From the NCBI GenBank assembly GCA_011033025.1, contig WFMF01000669.1:1-64000 (forward strand): 64,000 nucleotides of DNA, written 5' to 3'. The position numbers and the translations under genes were made by a program. The notes under the pieces are model-generated. The model saw only the letters and a list, made by a program, of their open reading frames with translations. It was not told the DNA's origin and ran no database searches. The DNA is from Beroe forskalii. Taxonomy: Eukaryota > Ctenophora > Nuda > Beroida > Beroidae. This document shows, piece after piece, positions 8,845-23,800 of the stretch (positions are counted from its first letter, which is position 1; each line of letters opens with the position of its first letter).

Positions 8845-11800
8845 GTAATTATAAGCATGGAGGCACAATTTGATGATTCATGAAATCTTTTTGTTGATTT
8901 TGTTAGTGATTGTACTAGAAAATTGTTTCATGATAATTATTTATTACCTTATCGGCCCTTATTTAACTGGCCTTGTTAACTGGCTCCAAGATCATTATTT
9001 TTTGGACCAAAATTTGGCCAAAATCGGATAAACTCCATGGCTGAAATCATGAAATAGCCTATAATTAATATTAGATACTGTTTTCTGAATAACCTGATTT
9101 GTTTTAACAATTGCTAGCTTCTTCTATAAAATTGCGTTTTGCAGGGCTTTCAACTTGATGATAGGAATATTTTCTGGACTTATTGAAAATATTCTAACTA
9201 AACCAGCCTCACATAAATCAGTATTTGTTTAACCGACCCTTTGGACCAAAATTGAAAAGTACACTTGGCTGGTAAACATGAGAAATATCAAATAAGGGCC
9301 GATAAGGTTTCTAAAATTCTTATTCTGTCAACTGCATGTAAGGTAAAACTTATATTCAAATTCAAATTCAAATTCAAGAAATTATTTAAGGATGTGATTA
9401 TCATTATTAATGCCCTGTTTAACTGTTGTAATCATACGAATGTTTATCTCTGATTAATACTGATCCAATAATCCAATTAATCAGTATCATGACCAATCAG
9501 TAATTATTTATTCCATTACCTACTGCATTTATACCAAGAGCTGCTAAACTCGACCTAAATTTATTAATATTGCATGATATATTATCACATTATCAGTTTT
9601 ATTTCAAAATCCATGTTATGTAGCATCCGAAATTCACTGTTTCTGTATTCTGCCAACTACATGTAAGCATGTGATTGCATGATAAATTTCTTGCACCCCC
9701 AATTAGTGTCAATTAACTGTTAAGTGTTCTGAGCTCAATAACCCAAACTGCTGAAACCGATGTGCATACAACTTCGTTATGTTTAATATGGGTAATATCT
9801 ATTAAGCTATTATGATTATGATTTATTTTTCAGATCACTGCATGATAATTCATATCCCTCTACCTTCACTATGCCGAGCTCATACCATCCTCAATATTAT
9901 AGTGGATCATATTTCCCACATCCAATGTTTCCATATTATGGAATTGGGAGCTACCCTTACTATGAACTCAATCACTGGAACAAAGCCCCAATTTTTCCTT
10001 TTCAAGGACCTGAATTGAATGATACACCACAATCATTGGAGAGCTCATCAGAATCATTAGAGAAAATCACTCCAACAAAATCAGTTCCAAAGGAAATCCC
10101 TGGAAGATTATCAATATTCCAAGTTTCCATATGCTTGCAATGCACAGCTGAACTTCCGAGGCATCACCCCAGTAAATGCCCCACATTGAAGAGTGGCAAT
10201 GCCCATAAGTTCTGGCCATCTGTGTGTCACAATTGCAGACACCTTATACCTGAACATGATCCTGCAAGCTGTCCAAATTCTAAATCCCTTCATTATCCTG
10301 GTGACCTCATAACAGTAAATACTCAAGTTCATCCAGTCAGCCATAGACGGCTCCAGCAAATCAACAGGAGAGTGAATACCTTTCAAGCAGCCAATGATGA
10401 TAGTGCACTTGGAACTACGTTTGTCCCAGAGAAAACAAAAAAGACATTTCTGCAAAAAGATATTTCAAATCAAGCACAAAAACCTAAAAAACCAGTTGAA
10501 TTAGACATGCCTCCAATTTCTGACTTTCTTGTGCTCAAAAAAGGTCATCATGAAAATTGCAACAATATAAATTGCTACAATAAGACTAAATCCGGTGAAT
10601 TGGATGTTCATGTTCTACCAAGTCAGAACAGAAAATCAACTTACACACTCCCAGACCCTGTTACCCTTGAAACTAATATCATGTCTGTCCGCCCAGAGAA
10701 AAGAAGACGGCGCACTAACAGCAAGAAAAAAGATAATAATGTTCCCCAACCTATAAACCAGAACGCAGAACAGCCTATCATTCTGCATCACACTCCTCTT
10801 ACGCCCAAAGCAGTGATTTTCGTTGAAAATGTCCCTATTGAAGAAGTGCCTACTGCCGAAATTCTGCCAAGCAATGATGAAACCAGTCTTGGGGAGCAGA
10901 TTATCGAAGCATCTATCAACTCTCCTTCAATGATAGCTGAAGCCCCCATTACTTCTCCTCTTAAAGCAATTCCTTATGTGATGACTTCTGATAGTGAAGC
11001 TGATGTCTTTACATCAGAAGATGATGAAGACTTTCTCTCTGAGGTGAACCTACCGACCTCTGGAGTTTGGAAGGTGGTATCTGGCGTTGGTGACGGTGTT
11101 TCTACAAGAAAGAAAGCGAGACAGTGTCCAGTACAGAAGAAAATTAACAATGGTAGAGTTAAGAAGCAAAATGTTATAACCGAATCTTTGTTGTACATGG
11201 GAGATTAAGTCAGTTATGCCCACAAAAACTCATTCTATATCAGTTACTTTTGTCATTTCATATCATTCTTCCTATAATTTTTCACAACCACAGTAAGGAG
11301 CTATAGAATGACTGTAAATTGATATTCAGAGCCAGTTATTTTTGGCCCCTCAAGTCTCAACTATTGAATTCCAAGTTAGAATTGGATTAGAAATATCGAT
11401 TATATCTTCATACAATGATCATGGGCCAGTTACAATGTTTGTGATCTCTGAGTGTTAGGCAATCATTCAACTCAACTTATGATTCTATGGCCATACTTTT
11501 CAGTTTTTGATTGGTTGTTTGTATTATGTACTAGCACTATTAGAGTTCGTTTGCTTTTTACAAATTTTTGAACAATTTGTGTCCGTTTTTCGTACGTTTG
11601 TATAGATACTTTCATTGCTTACAATGTATTTAGTGCTAAGTGTCTGTGTTTGGCTGTGAAAGCAACTCAATGTAATGTGTGTAACAAGCTTGTAAGCTCA
11701 AAGTCTACGTGAGCTATGAGCTAAACTTGCCAGGTAGCAGATCTTTTGTTTTCAGACGAACCTATAACAGAGAAAAACATCTTAGTCATCACAGTCAGTG

Positions 11801-14800
11801 GGCAGTTGGGCGAAGGGAATCTTCATTGATACTGTCTTGTTGAGCAGTTTTATCATTTTTTTCAAATTTTGTTTCTGATTTTGGTTTTATCTAATTGGCA
11901 GGGTTTCAGCCACCATATGTGCAGTTGCTATGTGCGTGTTGGTAGTTCAAATTTGAAAAAAAAAGAATTTTTACAAGAATTTTTAAAATACCTGCTGGAC
12001 TTCTGAACATTTTTTTTATTTGGTAATCGTAAATCTATATCAGATATTATGTTAACTTATTACTAATTAGAATTAATTTTCAATGTACAGAATGAAATAT
12101 CAATATTTCATTACGTTATGTTATTAAGTTATTTTTTCATATCAAGGAAGCTTTATTTGCTTTATAACGTATAGGTACTGGATTGTTTTAGATACAGTAC
12201 ATAATTTTTATGTTTTTAATAACTTTATACCGTTGGTAATATTGTTCTGTTTTAGAATGTTTTGTACCATTCTTTCAACTCACTATTTAAACAGGGGAAA
12301 CGCTATTTTAGGCCCCCACAAATTGAAAAAGGGTGAAATGATCTTAGATAGCCTTATTAAAAGGCCCCCAATCGAAGGGCGATGCAAGCAGCGACCATAA
12401 AGCAAAGCGAACTAAAACATTCAAAAAGATTTCAATGTATTCTTCTATTTTCATAACTAAGTCCAAATTCTCGCTAGAAACTCGAGGGCTATTTTAGGCA
12501 ACCCACATCGAAAAAAATCGATGGCCTAAAATAGTCTAGAATAGCGTTGGCCCAGTTATATTTCACATTTTAATAATTTATTAATAACATTCACAATTTA
12601 CTACCATTATTGTTTCATTGGTAATCAGTTATAATCAGTGATGTCTTGCAGATTCACTCCTGTACATTCCTATTCACTGATATTGATTAGAATCTACAAA
12701 GCTAGGTCCCAAATGATCGTGGGGGTTAGCACAATTCAATAGTCATGGGTTGTGATTTTACGTACCATCCTAATACAAATTGTGTTTAATATAAGTCTAA
12801 TTGATTACAACGAATCTGCTAAGAATCTGCTTATAGCTATTCTACATCCTTATGTGATTTTGATTCAATCTCATATTTTGATTGCTAAATTCTCCTGTAC
12901 ATTCCAATTCACTGATATTGATTAGAATCTACAAAGCTAGGTCCCCAATGATCGTGGGGGTTAGCACAATTCAATAGTCATGGGTTCTGTCTTTACACCT
13001 TTACGTACCATCCTAATACAAATTGTGTTTAATAAAAGTCTAATTGATTACGATGAATCTGCTAAGAATCTGCTTATAGCTATTCTACATCCTTATGTGA
13101 TTTTGATTCAATCTCATATTTTGATTGCTAAAACCTTGGCTACAATAGCAAGTACCTATACTCACTAGCAGCTGTACAAAGCATTGATCTGTATTGCTCG
13201 TAAGATTTATCCAGCTGATTTTTCAAAAACCCTGCTCCAAAGTCCAAGTGCTGACCCTGTAGACTGTATCTAGCTAGCCATGAACAGGTACCCCCGGGAT
13301 ACTCGAGGAGACTACACCCCTACGCCCCCTCAACTGGTGGAGTTGGGGGAAATTACCCACCTTCAGCAGGAAATTACCCACCTTCAGCAGGAAATTACCC
13401 ACCTTCAGCAGGAAATTACCCACCCTCAGACTCCAGCTACAGGTGGGAAGTTTCGCCCAGATCATGGGCTTCTAGAGACTTTGGTCGTTTAGTGTGGTGT
13501 GCCAGTGATAATCAAGTGATATCAGTTTAGTGCCAGGGGAATTAGCAATGGTTTTAAATGGATTAGATTTGGCTTAAGAAATGTTACAATCAATCAATAT
13601 ATCAGTGTATTATAAATATTTATTATTCCTAGCCAAAACAACCACAGAAACAAATATTCCCACTTTCCCTGCCAAACAATGCAAACACACATGTTCGAAA
13701 AATATTACATACTTATTCATAACTCTTTTGACCAATTAGAGTCAGTATATGTTATAGAATTTCAGAGTTTATATCCGAAACAAAATTATCTGTACATCCT
13801 AAATCGAACTTCCCTTCTTATTCTAGTGGAATAATATACTACAAAATTATATTCGACAAAATTTCATAGAATATTTCAGGGCTATTTTGAGGAATTGAAG
13901 CTGGTACTGGAGAGCGGTAATCACGTTTCTTAATCACCATCATTACAGCATTCTGAGTGCAGTGATACTTTGTATCATCCTTAGTATGCCCTGGGGTTAT
14001 TTCCTTCCTTTTTGAAGTAATTTATGTAACCGGGAATAACAGCGCATTCTTTTCATTTCTTGCAGAAGATTTCTATGTCTGATTCTCACTTATGACGCTC
14101 AGAAATTTGTGTGATTGCAAAAAGACTGTGATAAATCTGTAAAAGTACTCTGCGGGGGTAGCAATTTTTCATCTTGTGCATTATAATAGGTTATTGTACG
14201 TTATTGATAAGATTTTCCTTGTGTGACGTGAACAGTTTATTGATTCATCAGCAACAATACAGAAAGAATCGCGTTTCTGTCATCCATCCTATTGGTATGG
14301 GTAGTAGTGCTTAGTTTTTCTTAAGGTTCAATGCAGGACCATTCAAAACGAATCATTTGAAATTGATGATGCTCAATAATGGCTTCGAAACCCCCATAGC
14401 CTGTACACGACCTATTTAGCCCTAAATGGTATTTATTGCGTAATCCTCTACTCACCACTATTCTTAACCTTCCCAGTGTGCCGGATTCGGGAATATTCAT
14501 CCCCTTTCCATTTCGATTAATATAGCCCGTAGCACAAGCGGGCGTAATTGAAAATGTGACCTTCTACTTCAATCTCTGACATCTCATAGCCCGTTTTGAT
14601 ATAATGATGCTAGCTCTCAGAAATCGATATATTTGCTACTTCAGATGATGCGTGTAATGTGATCGGTTAACACTCAACTTGTGCTATTATATATTGATAT
14701 ATGGAAAATTCGAGATTTAAATCATTTGAATTTTACAAATAAATCAAACATCAATCATCATGTCAATATTGTAAGGCATGTTGAATGCCTGATCTTGGGC

Positions 14801-17800
14801 TTGATCTTAGAAAACGAGAATTCTTGTGCATGATTGTATGATTGGAAATCGGGAATAATCTCATGATTCAATTAATACTCAATAAACATTTATTTTCATT
14901 GATGGGAATGTGGAAATCTAACTATTTAATATTCTTTTTTTCTTCCAAAAAGGTGTCATATAATTAATTAAACGAATTTCTTACAAACATACTGAAATTC
15001 TCCAGACCAGATGAACCTCCTTATCGACCACCAGACGCACGCTATCAGGAATCCTTCGACTCCCGCGACCGATATGACGACCGGCGTGATCCCTACGATA
15101 ACCGGCGTGATGATTATGATGACCGGCGTGATCCGTACGATGACCGGTATCGTTACACACCGAGTGATGAGCGTGGCTCGTATGTACGTGATAAGTACGA
15201 CGCAGCGTACCCTGACGACAGACGGAGACCGTACGAGGATCAGAGCGACTCGTACCGCGGTTCTAATAACTATAATCCGGCGTATGATGAGAGGGGATCA
15301 AATCCTCCCTACGATGACAGGTGATATAATTTTCAAATTATCAGTTCCTTTTTTTTCTTTTTCATCTTCCTTAAGATATAAGAAGAAGCGATTCTTCCAC
15401 AATAAAGTTCCACATAAGAGTGGAACTTTATTGATTAGTAGCTATGCTCAACATCATATTCATAATCTGACGAGATCTACAAAAACGGTTGAAACTCTTA
15501 AACTGTGTAGCATCATAATAATAATACGATGTCAGGGGCTCGCATCACACGGGATCGTACAGATACAATGATGATAGATACGGGGATGTCCCCCCGCCAA
15601 AAGATGGTGAGTCGAGCATCACTTGCATTTCATTTAATTTCGATATCTTCGTTTCTAAACTCATTTTGACTTTCTACTCTAGGTTTTAATAGCAATCATT
15701 TTTAATTTGTTTGATATCTGATACGAGTCTTCGAGTCATGATTTTCTAGTACCATATTTACAAAATAAACTAATAAACTACGGTATACCTCTTGGGACAA
15801 TGCACTATGGCACTTTTGAGGGACATGAATTAACCTTCTCCAGAAAGCAGATTCGAGTGGCCAAAGACCCATGACCCTCCTCCCAACACCCCTGCGTCTC
15901 CCTTGTCCCCCTCTTTCCTCAAATCCCCCCACTCTACCAAATCCCCTAACTCCCCCCTCACCTCCCCCGTACCCCCATCCTACCCCAACGGGGAACTGCC
16001 ACTTCTTTCGAATTCTCCCCTACCACCGACATGCCTGAGTGCTTCCCAACCACTTCCACCGACCTCCAAACCCCACCTGCCGCCTTCAGATCCCAACCTC
16101 CACCCTTCCACTTCGGTCCACCCACTCACCACTCCACAGCTATTGTGGAGGACAGCGTGGATTCTCCCCTCCTTCAGTCCACAGGATCCGAAACACCCCC
16201 TCACCCCGCCTCCCCCTCGTCTCACTACCACTCACCCCCTCGCCCCACATCTCCCTCATCCCACTACCACTCGGCCGACCACTACTCCTCCCCCTGCACC
16301 TTCACCACGGCCGTAGTCGGTTATCCCAACCATCCCTACTCCTTGATCCCGGGGACTGATCCCGGATCCCCGAGAGCGGGTCAGGGGTCGCTGATGGGGG
16401 GTGATGGGTCGGCTGCCGAGCACCGCCGAGGTTCTGCCATGTCAGCATCAGTTCCAGGTGATACGTGTTCATTGCAGCAAAACACACGATATATGGTATC
16501 TGTTGAGGTCTGTTGCTGACAAAATATAACTGTTTCAAAGCCATGTTCAGGGAAACACGCAGTAACTGTCGCTGGAAATATCAATGTAACTGTTTGCATT
16601 CAGGACTTCAGGAGCAAATTGGAGATCATGTACGAAAATGGGGAATGTTCATTTCATGGGATTTCATGTATCAATGTATCATGTACTGTATACGTACATG
16701 TGTACAGTACTGTACACTGTTCATATTACTGTGCCAATTCTCTTCACGAAGTTCATATTATAAATGTTTGCTGTTATTACCTAGTAACTTCGTCATAGCT
16801 GAACGAACTACAGCAATTCTGTACTGTAGTTTGTAGATAAAATATTAATGTTATCTTTGAATCCGATGGAATAGCCTATGGATAACCGCCTTTTATTTTA
16901 TCTATCGCACAACGGTGTATGTTTTTCAGTTTTTGAACCCAACCATCTTTCTAGCTTCTTTAAATCAACTTATGTAAAATAATTTATATTGTATTTGAAT
17001 GTAATACTCCCTTTTTTGAACCAAAATATCGTATCACCTATCCCTGTTCTTTTTCGTGACCTTCTAAAATAACAATTTTCCAGCTGTTGGATATCCCCCG
17101 TACGATGATGATGTCAGAGCTCCCAAAGCAACCTTCAATGGCGGGGACAAGCTTGTCGAGGTAAGATGTTGTTTATGTTTATACCCGCAGTGTATTAGCT
17201 TGAAAGTTTCAACCCGTAATTTTTATGGAATTGAACAATCAGAGCGTGAGTTTACAGCCAGCTCGGGCAGCTTGCGCGCTGAATGTCCAATGTCAAATGG
17301 ACCTGTTTATTAGCTTATAATTAGGCATTATCAGCTTAGCAGAAATCAATGTCTAGTGCTTACTTTGCCCACAGGCCACATATTGTAAGTAAATGGGCAG
17401 TCCGACATCTCTGGCCACTCTAAATATTGACAATGACGGCAAACATTTGACATTAAATTCTCTTTCCTCAGCACTTGCCACTTGATTCTCTTTCCTCAGC
17501 TGGACGGTATTCGCCTCAAAGAAGAGCGCCCTGAGGAGAGATACGACGTGAAGAAGGAAAAGGTGGAGCTGTCCTACGCACCACCGTACGTACTTAAACT
17601 CTTCCTCAGTCCTCAGTGAAATAATTGAACTCGGGCTTAATGCAACATTGCCACCACCATTATTTCTGATAATCAGAGGAGCTCTTTCAGTCATTCGAAA
17701 TTGTATAATTCACTTCTAACCCCTCAATATTTCAACTCTCAGAATCCCTAAATCATCGAAAAAGCCCGGAGGTTTGAAGAAGCTGAAAGGGGAGTCTATG

Positions 17801-20800
17801 CGAGAACAGTGGAAGGAGATGTCGAAGAGTGAAAGGCGGAAGTACTACGCTCTATTCGGCTGCGTAGTGCTTACCGTGCTGGCGATTATAATAGTGCCAA
17901 TAGCGATATGTAAGTTGAATTGGAAGTGATCCGTAACATTTCATAAAATTTGTATTTTCATGTTCCCTGAACAAGCAGTAGAAGGCACACATTAGAAGGC
18001 TCTAGTCTACAAGGCGGTGGGTAAACTAATACAGTGTAGTGTACCAACATTGTTTGTTAACGTAGTACATCAACATTCAACAAGGTACACTATTTATCCG
18101 AACATCGACAACTCCTTTAGTTCAGTAGTACCCCCGTATCTAGTACCCCTGTACATCTAAACCTTCAACAGATGTGAGGTTGTGGCATGAGCTTACATGG
18201 GACGACATTAGACGACTCCAAGTTGAACCACGTGACTTCAAGTGGGGTCAAAATGGTGAGTTTCCGATTATTGGGTTAGGTTACTTTTGCTTTTGATAGG
18301 AAGAATAGACAAAATGATAGTACTGTGAACTTCATCCTCGAATTCAAGGTACCAAGTAAGACAGAGTCTTTGCGGAATTTTCGATTAATTCATGACATTA
18401 TCATCATCAGCTAAATTGATTCAGGTTAATATTTACATTGAATAGAAGGATAATATTATCAGAGTTATCACGTTGTCACGTGTATATCTCGTAATAATTC
18501 ATGATAAGGTATACATAAATTCATAATCTCTAAGAGGTCACGAACGAATATTCAAACATATTTCATATGACAAGTCATAATTCATAGTATTTGCAATACG
18601 ACGTTACTCCAATACGACTTCATGTTACCCTCACGGGGATGTTGAATAAATTACTTTTGGTTTTTTGGGTGTTTCCCCCAGAGATCCAAAGATTTCTGTG
18701 ACTAACAAATAACAAGCTCATTTGCCATGAAAAACACTTGTAAGACTAAGAAGAATTGAAGATGTACAGTGAATCTTCTCCTCCCTCTAAAATTCACTGT
18801 CCAATTCCCATAATTACAAGTGATTAGGACGTTCCTGCTACTATCAAAACATCACAATGTTTACATTGGGATTTTATGTGGAGACTCAATTATCACTTCA
18901 CTGGCATAGCCATCATACCTACTTTAAATGAATTAAACAAATAAATGAAATAGATAGGAAAATTATTGTGTTTCAGGTCGTTACGTGTACTACAAGGATT
19001 TCACTAACAACATCATCCGCATTGACATGACGAAGCAGAACGATAAAACACAGGAGATCATTGTGCACTACGAAACATGGGTTAGTTGAGAACTGATTTA
19101 TGATTTCATCACCATATTACGAAGCAAACTTGTTTAATCTTCTAATGATTCTCTCGAAATTTGCAAGAATTCGTTACAAAACCTAATCCTATTCCAGAAC
19201 AAGATTGGATTTGACGATTTCGAGGTGACAGGTCCTGGAACTATGGTGGTGTTTGCCAAGAACAACGGGGTGAGTTGGAGCCTGTTATCAAATTTGGTTA
19301 TATCAAAGTTGCCAATGCACAATCTAAAGTTTGTGTCTTGTGAACCTCGTATGATAACCTCTTACTTGTTATATAGATGGGGCAGAGTTCGGACATCCCT
19401 GGGCTTGTCATCACTCGTCAAGGAAGGTGTGGTAGGAGTAGGAGGGGCTGGTCATCACTCGTCAAGGAAGGTGTGGTAGGAGTAGGAGGGGCTGGTCATC
19501 ACTCGTCAAGGAAGGCGTGGTAGGAGTAGGAGGGGCTGGCCATCACTCGTCAGGGAAGGTTTGGTAGGAGTAGGAAGGGCTGGTCATCACTCGTCAAGGA
19601 AGGTGTGGTAGGAGTAGGAAGGGCTGGTCATCACTCGTCAAGTTAGGCGTGGTAGGAGTAGGAAGGGCTGGTCATCACTCATCAAGGAAGGCGTGGTAGG
19701 AGTAGGAAGGGCTGGTCATCAGTCGTCAATTATAAAGGTGTAGTAGAGTAGTAGGAGTAGGAGGGGCTGGTCATCACTCGTCAAGGAAGGTGTGGTAGGA
19801 GTAGGAAGGGCTGGCCATCACTCGTCAGGGATGGTTTGGTAGGAGTAGGAAGGGCTGGTCATCACTCGTCAAGGAAGGTATGGTAGGAGTAGGAAGGGCT
19901 GGTCATCACTCGTCAAGAAAGGTGTGGTAGGAGTAGGAAGGGCTGGTCATCAGTCGTCAATTATAAAGGTGTAGTAGAGTAGTAGGAGTAGGAGGGGCTG
20001 GTCATCACTCGTCAAGGAAGGTGTGGTAGGAGTAGGAAGGGCTGGCCATCACTCGTCAGGGATGGTTTGGTAGGAGTAGGAAGGGCTGGTCATCACTCGT
20101 CAAGGAAGGTATGGTAGGAGTAGGAAGGGCTGGTCATCACTCGTCAAGAAAGGTGTGGTAGGAGTAGGAAGGGCTGGTCATCAGTCGTCAATTATAAAGG
20201 TGTAGTAGAGTAGTAGGAGTAGGAGGGGCTGCCCATCACTCGTCAAGGAAGGTGTGGTAGGAGTAGGAAGGGCTGGTCATCACTCGTCAAGAAAGGTGTG
20301 GTAGGAGTAGGAGGGGCTGGTCATCACTCGTCAAGGAAGGTGTGGTAGGAGTAGGAGGGGCTGGTCATCACTTGTCAAGGAATGTTTGGTAGGAGTAGGA
20401 AGGGCTGGCCATCACTCGTCAAGTTAGGCGTGGTAGGAGTAGGAAGGGCTGGTCATCAGTCGTCAATTATAAAGGTGTAGTAGAGTAGTAGGAGTAGGAG
20501 GGGCTGCCCATCACTCGTCAAGGAAGGCGTGGTAGGAGTAGAAGGGGCTGGTCATCAATTGTCAAGGAAGGCGTGGTAGGAGGAGGAGTGGTCAACAAAT
20601 GTAATGAATTATGACTCCACCCGCAGTGGGGGGCTTTATATATGTGTTCGTTGACACCCAATCAATCATGACGAATGCGTGAATTCCACATTCCATCTCT
20701 GTGACGTTGACACCATTCGTATGTAATGACGTATGACGTATTTTGATTCGTACGCATTCCACATTTCATCCATATGACGTTGACACCATTCGTATGTTAT

Positions 20801-23800
20801 GACGTATGACGTATTTTGATTAGTATGCATTCCACATTCCATCCCTTATAATGACGCTGACACCATTCCCATTCAATGGTGTTTGACGAATATTGATTTG
20901 CGCGCATTCCACATTCCATATGAAATCTTCGCGATAATTGGAGGGAAAGAATTCCAGGAAATTCCTTCTTTTCTGGTGTTTCAAAAAGCCTAATGAATAA
21001 GTTAAAAATCGTCAAAAATGTTGACTATTGTATAGGCCGACCATATGTCTAGACCCTCTGTGACTGAAATTATTCGACTGAAATAATTCCGACTATAATT
21101 TTACCGACTAAAGTATAAGAGTTTAAGGTATGCCATATCTACATTCTATTGAATGGTGATCTCACATCAAACTATTTATAGATTGATTTGAAGCCAGCAT
21201 CACTCAGACCTGATGTGTGATCCGTCACTGATTTCAGAATTTCCCATTTTCAGACGAGTCATTCCTTTACCGCACCGTTGATATTTTTTGCGACTCGTTA
21301 TATTACTTTTTTGTGAATCGTGATATCAAATCGTGATATCAAATCAGTATATATGCAGCATGAAAACATCAAGAAGAAGAACTACGAGCAACGCGTTATT
21401 CAGGTAGAAAAGTGTAGTTTCACCCCACTGGTCTACAGTACTTCGGGAGGGATGGCACCTCAAGCACAGGTGTTTCATAAGAGGTTAGCTGAACTCGTAG
21501 CAGAGAAGACTAATGAGGAGTATAGAGATGTTATCAGCTTCATGCGAACGAAACTTTCATTTGCATTACTCAAGAGTGTGTTGGTCTCTGTGAGAGGTTC
21601 TCGTGGCAGAACTTCCCACACTCAAGAAGCTCGTATCTCTGATATTTCATTTAATTTGATTCCCGATGGGATGTCAGAGCAATACTCGCGTTCTCGATTG
21701 TAAGGTTCCTGGTAGAATTTTCCTTTTTGTCATGATATTGATTTACAATTCTTTGATTAAGTAGTACGCGGAAGTTCGATATTTCCTAGAGGTTTTCTTG
21801 TTTCAGCCTGTTGCCCACTGGATGTTCGCGAAGTCTTCCACCTTTGTTGCTATTGTTTATTGTTGTTCGTATAATTAATTCATGAATTCTATATTTAGCA
21901 ATTCCTCCTGGAACAACAGTCCTTCATCCCTCAAAAACTTTTTTGTGAATATGTGCCGCCAGAACGAAGGAATTTCTACTGGTTTTTGTTATTTTGCCAT
22001 TGGTTTGCGTAGCGCGCGATGCACTTCTTGTGACGCGGGAAATCACTGCTTATGTTTTCACGCGTGTCCGGCAAATCATTTTTGTAGAAATCGGCTGAAT
22101 TTCAAAATTCAGTTTGTCTGAAATATTTGGCAACTTTTCAGACGTCAGCCCTGCACATGAAGTTCAAAGATCTGTACAAATTCAAGATTGGGGACACGAA
22201 TAACGAACCTCAGAAGTTTCAGACACATGTTGTTGATTGGGAAATCGTTCAGCATAGCACGGAAAATAGGCTTGTAAGTTGAATTATTCTGGAGTCAACT
22301 AACGCTAACGTTTGAAGCTACAATCTTTATCCATTGATTATGATTTAAACCTATTACCAGTGAAAGCTTATATCATCCAAACCTAAGTCATTGTGGCAGG
22401 AGCGACTCACATTTTGTCCTCTTAGGTATTCGTACAGCAAGACCAGCCAAGTAATGCGTATAACATTCGGTTACAAGAAATGGGGCCGGCTATCAATACC
22501 CTGAAGAACATCGGAACAGAAACCACCAAACCGAGCATGATGCGTGGTGTTCTGAGCTTCATGTACGCAGGTTAGCAGCTATTCAATGCGGCATATTGCA
22601 GTGGTCAAATTGATAATTTTGTAAGGGTGATGTGATATTTCGGCAGATGAGCTTTGAGCACCTTGCAATCAGCTCTGATCGGCGGTGGATCGGCGCTGAT
22701 CAGCACCGATTGCAAGGTGCTTACTGCTCATATGCCAATATTCCTATCTTTCTGCCCACAATTTTGGAGGAATACTTCCTCAATCTCTCCTACCTACCTC
22801 GATAAGAAATCCTTGCTCTTTGGTGTATCAAGTTGAGATTTGGCGCTATTTCAGAGGAGTTTTTTGAGGGGAAATCCAAAGGATTCTGGACGTCGTCTAA
22901 AGGAGATTACATCGTCTTCATGGAATCTGACGTTTCTACTGTACGAAGTGTAACCATGTGAGTAAGAACACTTATTCCGTAATTATGATAGTGTGAGATC
23001 AAAAAGTTTGCCTTTGACTGACATTACACTTCCAGGATTATTCGTACAATGAACTTCAGATCACCTAAGATTTCTAACTCTCAGTAAGTCTGAAAGTGGT
23101 CCCAACAAGGAGATCACCTACCCGTACCCCTACGTTGGTGAAAACAACCCCATGGTCCGACTTCGTCTCTACAACGTCCTGGAAGACGAGATAATAACCG
23201 GGGCTGATGAGCCTCTTGACCCTGCCGGGAAACAGGACAAACACTACATCAGTAGTGTCTCCTTCGTTAACTCGTAAGTACTTTAGAAATCACTTCTTTC
23301 TGAAGTCTTTTGGTGACACGCAATCCTCAAACTATCGTTGTCATTTCTTTCTATTCTTTTCAATTCCTTTTTATTCCCTTTTCAAGACTAATTTTCTCAC
23401 AACTTTGATCACTTATCAGTACTTCTCTGCCCAGGAAGAAGTTTATCGTAGAGTTCATGAACCGCCAGCAGACCCGAGCCCGTACTGAGGAGTGCACGCT
23501 GAGTCTGAGCCCTACGTGTGTGGACCTGCCCATCCTCCACCGGGAGAGCTACTTTGGGTGGCTGCCCCGCTACAAGAAGGTGGCTTTTACTTCACATCCG
23601 GACACGGAATCGCAGCAGTACTACGTGCTCAGACCCAGGGTCGACAAACAGGTGCCCCTCAAGCAGTTGTGTCGCTCAAGACGACATTTTAATGTTTTTG
23701 GAACTTTCATGGCTACGAGTATTCAATTTATGATGGGGTTTACAACCCGAAATGGTGAACTTATAAAAACCTGTGGAACTATATAATTATGTAAATTTCA

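Noticed and set aside
10111..10455. Antisense 114-codon frame opposite the zinc-knuckle-like exon
   Set aside because: Shadow of a strongly protein-like forward frame with no family pattern of its own.
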